Source: Acidimicrobiia bacterium (GTDB taxonomy: Bacteria > Acidobacteriota > Terriglobia > Bryobacterales > Bryobacteraceae). Taken from it: DNA of 64,000 bases. Under the pieces are notes generated by a model, which was not told the origin of the DNA, searched no databases, and saw only the letters and a program-made list of their open reading frames with translations. The DNA lies in NCBI GenBank assembly GCA_016871315.1, contig VFZE01000010.1, positions 62,001-126,000 of the forward strand. Direction: 5' to 3'. The position numbers and the translations under genes were made by a program. Below are positions 54,191 to 62,796 of the stretch, in pieces (position 1 is the first letter of the stretch; each line of letters opens with the position of its first letter).

Positions 54191-54196
54191 CGGAAG

Positions 54197-56239
54197 ATGA
54201 TCGCGGTTCGGCACTCCGTCTGCGCGCTGGATTGTCCGGACGCCTGTTCGCTGCTGGTCACCATCGAAGATGGGCGGGCGGTGAAGCTGAGAGGGAATCC
54301 GGGGCATCCGGTGACGCAGGGGTTCCTGTGCGCGAAGGTGTCGCGGTATCTGGAGCGGGAGTATCATCCGGAACGGCTGCTACACCCAATGCGGCGCGTG
54401 GGGGCGAAAGGCGAGGGACGGTTTGAGCGGATCAGTTGGGACGCGGCGCTGGATGAGATTGCGTCGCGGCTGAATGGGATTGCGGAGGAGTTCGGGCCGG
54501 AGGCGATCCTTCCTTATAGTTACGGCGGCACGCTGGGTTATTTGAACGGCAGCGGGATGGACCGGCGGTTCTTTCACCGGTTGGGGGCAAGCCGGCTGGA
54601 CCGGACGATTTGCGCGACGGCGGGTGCGGCTGGGCTGACACAGACCAACGGAGTACGGTATGGTACCGAGCCGGAGCAGTTCCGCCACTCGAAGCTGATT
54701 CTGGCCTGGGGCGCGAACATTCTGGGGACGAATGTGCACCTGTGGCCGTTTATTGTGGAGGCCCGGCGGAGGGGAGCGCGGCTCTACACGATTGACCCGG
54801 TGATGCGGCGGACCGGGCGGCTGGCGGACCGGCACTACTTCGTAAACCCAGGCAGCGACTTGGCTTTGGCGCTGGGGATGATGCACGTGATCCTCGGCGA
54901 AAGGCTGCATGATACCGGGTTCGTTCAGCAGTATTCGACAGATTTCGACAAACTTCGACAGTTTGTGACGAAATATCCGCTGGAGCGGGTGCAGGCCCTG
55001 ACCGGGATCGGGCAGGAGGAGGTGGCGGCGCTGGCACGGGAGTATGCCACAACGCGGCCGACCGTGATCCGGTTGAACTACGGGGTGCAGAGAAGCGAGC
55101 GCGGCGGGGCGGCGGTAGCGGCGATTGCGATGCTGCCGGCCCTGGTAGGAAGCTGGCGCGAGGTGGGCGGCGGCATGCAGCTTTCCACATCGCAGGCCTT
55201 TCATGTGAATCGCGAAGGGTTGGAAATGCCCGAGTTGCAGAAGAGTTCCCCGCTGGGCTGGGAAGCGCGGCTGGTGAATATGTCGCTGCTGGGCCACGCG
55301 CTGACGGAATTGGATGACCCGCCGGTGAAGGCGCTGTTCGTTTATAACTCGAACCCCGCCGACGTGGCGCCGAATCAGAACGCGGTGAAGAAAGGACTCG
55401 CGAGGGAAGACTTGTTCACCGTGGTGAGCGAGCAGTTCCAAACAACGACGGCAGATTATGCCGACATCGTTCTGCCGGCGACGACGTTTCTGGAGCACAC
55501 CGATCTTTACTTCGCCTACGGACATTACCATATCCAGATGGCGCGTCCGGTGGTGGCGCCGCCGGGCGAGTGCAAGTCGAACGTCGAGATGTTCCGGCTG
55601 CTGGCGAAGAGAATCGGGTTCAAAGAGGCGTGCTTTGAAGAGTCCGAGGACGAGATGCTTGCCGGACTGCTGAACTCGGGCCACGCTTTTCTGAAGGGGA
55701 TTGACCTGGAGAGGCTGGACCGGGAGCACTCGGTGCGGCTGAACGTGGGTTCACCATTCCTGCCGTTTGCCGAAGGGAATTTCGGGACGGCGGACGGGAA
55801 GGTGTCGCTGAATCCGGAGCCGCTTGAATATCAGCCGCCGGTGGAGTCGCGGCTGGGGGCCGAGGACTTACGGATGATGTTTCCGCTGGAACTGATCACC
55901 CCGAAGAACGACGACAGCATGAATTCGACGTTTGGCAATCGGGCGGAGCAGGACCGCGAGACGGCGGTGCTGTATCTGAACACGGCCGATGCGGGGCCGC
56001 GGAGGATTGAGAGCGGGGACCAGGTGCGGGTTTTCAACGCGCGGGGCAGCATGGTGCTGCGCGCGGAGGTGAACGGGGTGACGGCAGCTGGGGTTGTCGC
56101 GTCGCCGGCGGTGCGGTGGAGCAGGAAGGCGGCCGACGGGCGGGGCTCGAATGTGCTGACCGCGGAGCGGCTGACCGACATCGGGGGCGGCCCCACATTC
56201 TACAGTTGTCTGGTACAAGTAGAGAGATGCGGAGATTGA
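54197..56239 (+). CDS. Bis-MGD molybdopterin oxidoreductase
   Basis: DMSO-reductase-superfamily enzyme of 680 aa. The N-terminal [4Fe-4S] motif is C9-x3-C13-x3-C17 with a fourth Cys near residue 47 (FLCAK). Domain landmarks are GTLGYLNGSGMDRRFFHRLG and ICATAGAAGLTQ, the likely metal-ligand loop. YNSNPADVAPNQ near residue 385 and TTFLEHTDLYFAYG near 435 are typical of molybdopterin oxidoreductases. No signal peptide is seen, so it is cytosolic. The substrate is not deducible; formate-dehydrogenase-like and hydroxylase-like options remain. The last bases overlap the lipoprotein gene by 13 bp. Confidence 0.85.
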   Translation: MIAVRHSVCALDCPDACSLLVTIEDGRAVKLRGNPGHPVTQGFLCAKVSRYLEREYHPERLLHPMRRVGAKGEGRFERISWDAALDEIASRLNGIAEEFGPEAILPYSYGGTLGYLNGSGMDRRFFHRLGASRLDRTICATAGAAGLTQTNGVRYGTEPEQFRHSKLILAWGANILGTNVHLWPFIVEARRRGARLYTIDPVMRRTGRLADRHYFVNPGSDLALALGMMHVILGERLHDTGFVQQYSTDFDKLRQFVTKYPLERVQALTGIGQEEVAALAREYATTRPTVIRLNYGVQRSERGGAAVAAIAMLPALVGSWREVGGGMQLSTSQAFHVNREGLEMPELQKSSPLGWEARLVNMSLLGHALTELDDPPVKALFVYNSNPADVAPNQNAVKKGLAREDLFTVVSEQFQTTTADYADIVLPATTFLEHTDLYFAYGHYHIQMARPVVAPPGECKSNVEMFRLLAKRIGFKEACFEESEDEMLAGLLNSGHAFLKGIDLERLDREHSVRLNVGSPFLPFAEGNFGTADGKVSLNPEPLEYQPPVESRLGAEDLRMMFPLELITPKNDDSMNSTFGNRAEQDRETAVLYLNTADAGPRRIESGDQVRVFNARGSMVLRAEVNGVTAAGVVASPAVRWSRKAADGRGSNVLTAERLTDIGGGPTFYSCLVQVERCGD

Positions 56240-56769
56240 TGCTGAGGGGCTTCCCTGCCCTGTTGATGATCGTGGCGGTGATGTCTGCACCGGGCTGTCT
56301 GCGGCGGAAGAAGGCGCAGGTGGAAACGGTGGAGGAGTACTCGAAAGACATGGCCTCGGTGGTGCACAGCGCCGATCCGGCTTCGGCTGTGCAGCTGCTG
56401 AAGGGTTTTCATGACGTGGAGCAGAACGCCTGGCGCTGGACGAAGAGCCAGTTTTCCGTGACGCTCAGGGTGCCGGGGGGAGCCAGGACAAAGGGCGGGA
56501 AGCTGGAACTGAAGTTCACGCTCCCGGAGGTGGTGATCCACCATACCAAGAGCACGACCCTTTCGGCGAAAATGAACCAGTGGATACTGGAGCCGCAGTC
56601 CTACTCGCAGGCCGGCGAGCATCTCTATACGCGCGAGGTGCCGGCCGAGGCGTTGCAGGCCGACGCGGTGACGGTGGATTTCTCCTTCGACAAGTTTCTG
56701 GCGGCGGGGCAGGTCGAGATGCGGGAGCTTGCGGCGATCGTATCGACGGTAGCGCTTGAGAGCAAGTGA
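56227..56769 (+). CDS. Lipoprotein of unknown function
   Basis: Protein of 180 aa with a lipoprotein signal ending MSAPGC (residues 19-24). The rest is a soluble domain without recognised family: an alpha region followed by strands (FSVTLRVPGGAR, LELKFTLPEVVIHHT). The ATG at 56227 gives the complete signal and overlaps the previous gene by 13 bp. It overlaps the GT-C membrane-protein gene by 4 bp downstream. It is unlikely to have a catalytic role. Confidence 0.7.
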   Translation: MRRLMLRGFPALLMIVAVMSAPGCLRRKKAQVETVEEYSKDMASVVHSADPASAVQLLKGFHDVEQNAWRWTKSQFSVTLRVPGGARTKGGKLELKFTLPEVVIHHTKSTTLSAKMNQWILEPQSYSQAGEHLYTREVPAEALQADAVTVDFSFDKFLAAGQVEMRELAAIVSTVALESK

Positions 56770-58637
56770 GGCGGGTGCAGCTTGTCCGGCAGCTCTGCTG
56801 GTTGATTCCTTTCGGAATCTGCGCGGGTGTGTTCTGGCCCGGCCTCAATAGCTGGTTCCACCAGGATGATTTCGCATGGCTCGGGCTGAGACTGGAGATC
56901 TACAGCGCTCGCGACTTGCTGCTGGCGCTATTTGAGCCGCGGGCGCAGGGCACGATCCGGCCGTGGAGTGAGCGCGGATTCTTCCTGGCGATGTCGACGC
57001 TGTTCGGGCTGGATGCGTTTCCCTACCGGCTGGTTGTGTTCGCGACGCAGGCGCTGAACATGGCGCTGGTGGCGGCGCTCGGGTTTCGGCTGACGGGGAT
57101 GAGGCTGGCTGGGTTTCTGGGAGCGCTGTTCTGGGGTGTGAATGCCGGCCTGGGCGTTCCGCTGTCGTGGACATCGAGCTACAACCAGGTGATGTGCGCG
57201 GCTTTTCTTCTGGGAGCAACGCTGCTCTGGTCGCGCTACCTGGAGACGGGAAGCCGGCGGTATTACTGGGCGCAGATGGCGGTTTTCGTGTTGGGTTTCG
57301 GGGCGCTGGAGATCAACATCGTGTTTCCGGCGCTGGCGGCGGCGCTGGCGCTCGCCGACAACCGGGAAAAGGTTTGGCACACAGCGCCGATGTTCGCGAT
57401 TTCGGGGAGCTACTATCTTCTGCACAGTTGGGTGGCGGTGAAACCGAAGAGCGGACCGTATGCGATGCACCTCGATTTTTCGATGGCAGGGACGCTACGC
57501 CATTACTGGGAGATGGCCTTCGCCAGTCCCGGGCTAAAAGATTTGAGCGTGCCGGGCTGGTGGATGGAGGCGGGCCGGGTGGCGCCTTGGGTTCTCTCGG
57601 CGGCGCTGGCGGTTTTCGCCGTGGCAAGGCTGATGGCGCGGGATGGGAAAGTGCTGTTCCCGCTGGCCTGGTTCGTGGTGGTCATCGGGCCGGTGCTGCC
57701 GCTGCGCGACCACATCTCCTATTACTACCTGGCAGTGCCGACGGCCGGCCTGTCGATGCTGGGCGGTTGGGCGGCGGCCAAGGCGTTAAGCAATGGCTGG
57801 GCGCCGGCGCTGGCCGCGGTCATCTTGTCCGGGTTCTATGTGGCATCGTCGGCGACGGTGGGCCGCTCGGTGGCCGAATTTAACTATGCGCGGACCGAGC
57901 AGGCGCGCCGAGTGGTACTGGGGGTTGAGGTGGCCCAGCGGCTGCACCCGGGCAAGTCGATCCTGTTGCATGGGGTGGGGACGGAGCTGTACTGGTCGAC
58001 GATCAACGATTATCCATTCCGGCTGATCGCGGCGGATGTGCACCTTACCCCTGGATCGGAGGTGTCGATCCAGCAAAATGCCGATTTGGGAGAGGTGAGC
58101 AAGTTCGTGTTTCCGGTTGGGGCTACATTGGAGGGCTTGGCTGCGAATCAGGTGGTTGTCTACCAGGTTGGCGGAGAGAAATTGCGCAATATCACGCAAG
58201 CCTACCGGCTGGTTGCCGAAAAAGAGCTGACCAGGGGGCTGTCGCGACGGGTGAATGTGGGTCATTTGGCATTTTCCAAGCAACTGGGGCAGGGCTGGAA
58301 GGATATCGAGGGTGGCTTCCGTTGGATGTGGAAGAAGGCCGTCGTGATGCTCGGCGGGCCGGGCCATGAGGGGCAGAAGCTGCACCTGGACGGGTACATT
58401 CCGCGGCTCCTGGTGGAGAATGGAGCGATCGAGTTGACGGTAAGAGTCGAAGGAGAAAAAGTGGGCGCGGTAAAGCTGAGCCAGCCAGACGCGGCCTTCC
58501 ACGAAGTGTTGGATTTGAGGCGGGAGTGGGTGGGCAAGGAAGAGGTTCGGGTGGAGCTGGAGGTGGATCGAGGGTATAAGGAGCCGGGCGAGGAGCGGGA
58601 GCTGGGGATCGTATTTGGTTCGCTGTCAATACGTTAG
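56766..58637 (+). CDS. GT-C type membrane glycosyltransferase (GT39-like)
   Basis: Membrane protein of 623 aa. The HQDDFAWLGLR motif near residue 33 matches the first extracytoplasmic loop of GT-C transferases, which use polyprenyl-phosphate-linked sugars. About ten hydrophobic segments follow (for example AGFLGALFWGVNAGLGVPL, LPLRDHISYYYLAVPTAGLS). A C-terminal soluble region begins around residue 390. GTG start, 4-bp overlap with the lipoprotein gene. It may add sugars to a lipid- or protein-linked acceptor outside the membrane. Confidence 0.8.
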   Translation: MRRVQLVRQLCWLIPFGICAGVFWPGLNSWFHQDDFAWLGLRLEIYSARDLLLALFEPRAQGTIRPWSERGFFLAMSTLFGLDAFPYRLVVFATQALNMALVAALGFRLTGMRLAGFLGALFWGVNAGLGVPLSWTSSYNQVMCAAFLLGATLLWSRYLETGSRRYYWAQMAVFVLGFGALEINIVFPALAAALALADNREKVWHTAPMFAISGSYYLLHSWVAVKPKSGPYAMHLDFSMAGTLRHYWEMAFASPGLKDLSVPGWWMEAGRVAPWVLSAALAVFAVARLMARDGKVLFPLAWFVVVIGPVLPLRDHISYYYLAVPTAGLSMLGGWAAAKALSNGWAPALAAVILSGFYVASSATVGRSVAEFNYARTEQARRVVLGVEVAQRLHPGKSILLHGVGTELYWSTINDYPFRLIAADVHLTPGSEVSIQQNADLGEVSKFVFPVGATLEGLAANQVVVYQVGGEKLRNITQAYRLVAEKELTRGLSRRVNVGHLAFSKQLGQGWKDIEGGFRWMWKKAVVMLGGPGHEGQKLHLDGYIPRLLVENGAIELTVRVEGEKVGAVKLSQPDAAFHEVLDLRREWVGKEEVRVELEVDRGYKEPGEERELGIVFGSLSIR

Positions 58638-59242
58638 GCGGGAGGTGGGGAATTCCAACCGGGCGGCTGTATTGAAAGTCCACAGATTGCGCGGCCTCAG
58701 TCACAACGATGGAGAATATATTTTGTGGAAGGGAACATTTCCAGGGTGGAACGTGTTTTTACAGTATGAAGCTGAAACCCTGGGATAAAAATGGCGTCTT
58801 ATGTACTGCAACCATTAATGCTTGGGAGCTGATCCGACGATAAGAAATAGACCGGTTGGCCGCCAGCGAGTGTAGAGCAGGCGTGAGAGAGACCCAAGGG
58901 CGAGGAGATGTGGAAAGCGGCGATCGGTCTGGTGACAAGAGACGGGAAGTAGGATAGGGAAGTGAGGGGCTTGACAATGGCAGTAAAATTGCTAGAGAAT
59001 ATCCAGACGCACTTCGGAGAGAGCTAGAGAGGGCTTCGGGAAGAGGGGCGCCTGGGAAGCTTTGGCAATCAGAAAATATTAGCGGTCTCCGCTTAGATTG
59101 TTGAAACCTTTTTTACTGGGTAAACGTCTTTATCACTTGAGACGAAAGGAGTAGATGAACAACAGAGCAAGTTGAGACTGTAGCGCCGACCGGTGAACAG
59201 TAGAGTGGATGCTCAATCAGCTGCAGATTAAGGAGAACGACC
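58638..59242. other. 605-bp non-coding region, long leader of dksA-like gene
   Basis: No convincing gene was seen; frames here are short. Base composition is noticeably less GC-rich than the flanks. A TTGACA lies at 58972-58977 without a clear -10. AGCGG-TCT-CCGCT forms a 5-bp hairpin near 59080-59092 and a T6 run lies near 59110-59116. It may hold a regulatory leader or a small RNA for the DksA-type gene, or simply the remains of a lost gene. Confidence 0.4.
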
Positions 59243-59629
59243 ATGACGAAGACTGAAATGAACAAATTTAAACAGATTCTGGAGACGAAGCAGGCCGAAC
59301 TGGCGCGGGTGCTCCGGAACCGCGAGGCCATCGCCATCGAAAAGAGCCCTGACGCTCTGGACGAGGTGCAACACGCCGCTGAGCGTGAGCTGGCCATCCG
59401 CAACCTCGATCGCGAGTCTGGTCTGCTCCGCCAAGTGAAGCTTGCTTTGCACCGGTTCCAAGACGGTAGCTACGGCGTCTGTCAGCACTGCGAGGAGGAC
59501 ATCAACCCCAAGCGGCTGGCAGCCGTGCCATGGGCACAGTACTGCATCCAGTGTCAGGAGATGGCAGACCGTCTCAGCGAGTCCGCCACGGAGGACGGGA
59601 TGGAAGAGATGATGGTCAACGCCGCTTAA
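59243..59629 (+). CDS. DksA/TraR-type zinc-finger protein
   Basis: Protein of 128 aa with an N-terminal coiled coil (FKQILETKQAELARVL, VQHAAERELAIRNL) and a zinc finger CQHC-x17-CIQC at residues about 80-105. It is the TraR/DksA layout, which reaches into the RNA polymerase secondary channel to change initiation. It has a strong AAGGAG Shine-Dalgarno and sits alone after a long non-coding leader. It is shorter than E. coli DksA (151 aa), as in many alternative DksA-like proteins. Confidence 0.88.
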   Translation: MTKTEMNKFKQILETKQAELARVLRNREAIAIEKSPDALDEVQHAAERELAIRNLDRESGLLRQVKLALHRFQDGSYGVCQHCEEDINPKRLAAVPWAQYCIQCQEMADRLSESATEDGMEEMMVNAA

Positions 59630-59681
59630 GCAACCAGCTTCGATTGGGCGCGGAGCTCCGGCTACCGCGCCCTTCGTGCAT

Positions 59682-60347
59682 CTACGGCCAGATAGCCACG
59701 CCCGAGACCATACGGCCCGCAGCCTTGCCCTGCCGGCGGTAGGAATAAAACTCCTCCTCGCCGCAACGGGTGCAAAGTCCGCTGCGGCTGATATGCTGGG
59801 GCGGCACGGCGGCCTCCACAAGCTGGCGGTACAGAGCCTCTTCCAGATCCAGCCTCGTACGTTGGTCGAGATCGTCCCTTTCCGGAAACCAACGCTCAAA
59901 GCGGGACGCAACCTCCGGGCCCACCTCGTAACAGCATTCTCCGATGGTTGGCCCGATGGCGGCGGTGAGGTGGGCAGCTTGCGTCCGGTAGGTTTCTTCC
60001 AGCAGTTGGATGGTGCGGGCTACGATTTCGCCGGCGGCGCCGCGCCAGCCTGCGTGGATGACCGCTACCGATCGGTGAACGGGGTCGGCTAGGATGATCG
60101 GCGCGCAATCCGCGGTACGGACGCCAAGCAGCAGACAGGGCTGATTGGAGATCAGTGCATCGGCTTCCCCGATGAGCCCATCGCGTTCGGCCACCAGCGC
60201 CAGCGCGGAGTGTACTTGTGTCAGGAGGGCGGTGCGTCGGCCGGCGTGCCAGCCTTCGGAAAGGCGGGTTCCGAAACCATGTTCGAGCCAGGGAAGCGCG
60301 GCTAGGGGTTCGGCCCGGTAGAGATGATCGGGATCCTTGCGGAACAC
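59682..60347 (-). CDS. pgeF: Laccase-domain purine nucleosidase/oxidase
   Basis: Member of the YfiH/PgeF (DUF152) family, 221 aa, reported as polyphenol oxidase-like and as a purine nucleoside phosphorylase/adenosine deaminase. The metal-binding residues are in TQVHS near residue 43, RTADCAP near 77 and HAGWRGAAG near 98. GTG start overlapping the nuoB stop (TAGTG), so it is translationally coupled to nuoB. There is no link to cell division genes here. Confidence 0.88.
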   Translation of the reverse strand: MFRKDPDHLYRAEPLAALPWLEHGFGTRLSEGWHAGRRTALLTQVHSALALVAERDGLIGEADALISNQPCLLLGVRTADCAPIILADPVHRSVAVIHAGWRGAAGEIVARTIQLLEETYRTQAAHLTAAIGPTIGECCYEVGPEVASRFERWFPERDDLDQRTRLDLEEALYRQLVEAAVPPQHISRSGLCTRCGEEEFYSYRRQGKAAGRMVSGVAIWP

Positions 60348-60913
60348 TAGACGGGCTGTTGCACCTGCGCCACCATGACCTGCTTCTTGAAGTTCTCGAG
60401 CATCGCTTCATCGAGGCGGACTTCGGTGGGCCGGCGGACCAGAGTCGTCATCTGGTCGATCTTGTCCTGAAGCTTCAGCAGCGCGTAGAAGAGATTTTCA
60501 GGGCGTGGCGGGCAGCCGGTGACATAGACGTCGACGGGGACGATCTTGTCGACGCCCTGCAAAACGGCGTAGGTATTGAAAGGACCGCCGACGCTGGAGC
60601 AGGCCCCCATCGAGATGCACCACTTCGGGTCGGGCATCTGATCCCAGATGCGCTTGAGCACCGGCGCCATCTTGAGCGTGACGGTTCCGGCGACGATCAT
60701 CAGATCGCTTTGGCGCGGGCTGGGGCGGAACACCTCGGCTCCGAAACGCGCGATGTCGAACCGCGAGGTGGAGGAGGCGATCATCTCAATCGCACAGCAT
60801 GCGAGGCCGAAGGTAAGCGGCCAGATGGCGGACTTGCGGGCCCAGTTGAAGACGTAGTCGACCGAGGTGGTGATGAAGTTGCGCTCGAATTGGTTTTGAA
60901 TGAAGCTCGCCAT
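60347..60913 (-). CDS. nuoB: NADH-quinone oxidoreductase subunit B
   Basis: Fe-S subunit of complex I next to the quinone site, 188 aa. Four cluster ligands of N2 are visible: the tandem Cys in GLACCAIEM near residue 39, GACSS near 105 and GCPPRPE near 135. The sequence is full-length. No nuoA, nuoC or nuoD gene is next to it. It is followed at once by pgeF, and the epimerase gene ends 62 bp upstream. An isolated nuoB is unusual. Confidence 0.93.
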   Translation of the reverse strand: MASFIQNQFERNFITTSVDYVFNWARKSAIWPLTFGLACCAIEMIASSTSRFDIARFGAEVFRPSPRQSDLMIVAGTVTLKMAPVLKRIWDQMPDPKWCISMGACSSVGGPFNTYAVLQGVDKIVPVDVYVTGCPPRPENLFYALLKLQDKIDQMTTLVRRPTEVRLDEAMLENFKKQVMVAQVQQPV

Positions 60914-60975
60914 AAGGTTGACTTAAGGCGTCATTGTATCCCTATGAAGGCAAAGGAAGCAAGCCGGATCGGTGC

Positions 60976-61917
<942 letters not shown>

Positions 61918-61921
61918 GATT

Positions 61922-62773
61922 TTATGCAGCCAGTTTCTGGATTTGTGCTTCCAGGTGGCGAAGACTCTCATTGGCGATGGTTTCCGCGCCCGGGGTGAAG
62001 TCAAACGCCTCCAGCGACACCCAGCCTTTGTAGTTGCGGCGGCGGAGCGTTTCGAAAATGGGCTTGAAATCGTAATCGCCGGCGCCGGGATGGCGGCCGT
62101 CCATTTCATTGACGTGAACGTGGCGGATGAGATCGAAGTACCGGTCAACCACATCGTGGTGGGGATCGGTTTCATCCAGCGCGTTGTGTGTGTCGAACAT
62201 GGTTTGGATAGAGGGCGAGTTGATTTCCTTCACGATGGCGGCGGCTTCGGCCAGCGTGTTCATGACGTCGCACTGGTTGGAAGGGAGCGCCTCGGCGAGA
62301 ATGGTGACGCCGCGCTGGGCGGCGTGCGCGGCGACGGAGGCAAGGCCGTCCTGATAGCGGCGCATCGCATCTTCGCGGGAGACGCCGGGCAGAGTGGCGC
62401 GCTGCTGCGGTGATCCGAAGATCATGACACTCCCGCCGGGGCGGTCGCCGGAAAGATCGGCGCAAAGATCGATCAGATGATCGATGTGGCGCCAGCTGCG
62501 CTCGCGGAGAGCAACGTCGGAAGTGGTGACGTGGAGGCCCTTGGGGGCGACCATCAGCCAGTGCAGGCCGACAAACTCCAGGCCTTCATTTTCCATCACG
62601 GTGCGATACTGGCGCCGCTCGTCCGGGGTGATCGCGGCCGGATCGTCTTTCAGCGTGAAATGCGCGATTTCGATTCCCTGATAGCCGGCCTTCTTGATCG
62701 ATTTGCAGGCCTCTTCAAAATTCCAGCCTTCATAAACCTCGTTACAGATAGCGTGTCGGAACTGGTAGGTCAT
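61922..62773 (-). CDS. Sugar phosphate isomerase/epimerase (xylose isomerase-like TIM barrel)
   Basis: AP-endonuclease-2-like TIM barrel of 283 aa. The metal-binding residues fall in LAEALPSNQCDVMN near 160, MFDTHNALD near 192 and HVHVNEMDG near 215, plus the C-terminal GWVSLEAFDF. It resembles hydroxypyruvate isomerases and tagatose/inosose enzymes, and the exact reaction is unknown. The ATG at 62773 follows AAAGGA. Stop and the start of the epimerase are 4 bp apart. Confidence 0.82.
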   Translation of the reverse strand: MTYQFRHAICNEVYEGWNFEEACKSIKKAGYQGIEIAHFTLKDDPAAITPDERRQYRTVMENEGLEFVGLHWLMVAPKGLHVTTSDVALRERSWRHIDHLIDLCADLSGDRPGGSVMIFGSPQQRATLPGVSREDAMRRYQDGLASVAAHAAQRGVTILAEALPSNQCDVMNTLAEAAAIVKEINSPSIQTMFDTHNALDETDPHHDVVDRYFDLIRHVHVNEMDGRHPGAGDYDFKPIFETLRRRNYKGWVSLEAFDFTPGAETIANESLRHLEAQIQKLAA

Positions 62774-62796
62774 CCTTTCCAGTTTAGCTCGCCGGT

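Noticed and set aside
53087-54367. 426-codon minus-strand frame, and a similar one at 54380-55729
   Set aside because: Both lie antisense to well-supported genes (DUF1501 and molybdopterin oxidoreductase); Pro/Arg/His-rich products.
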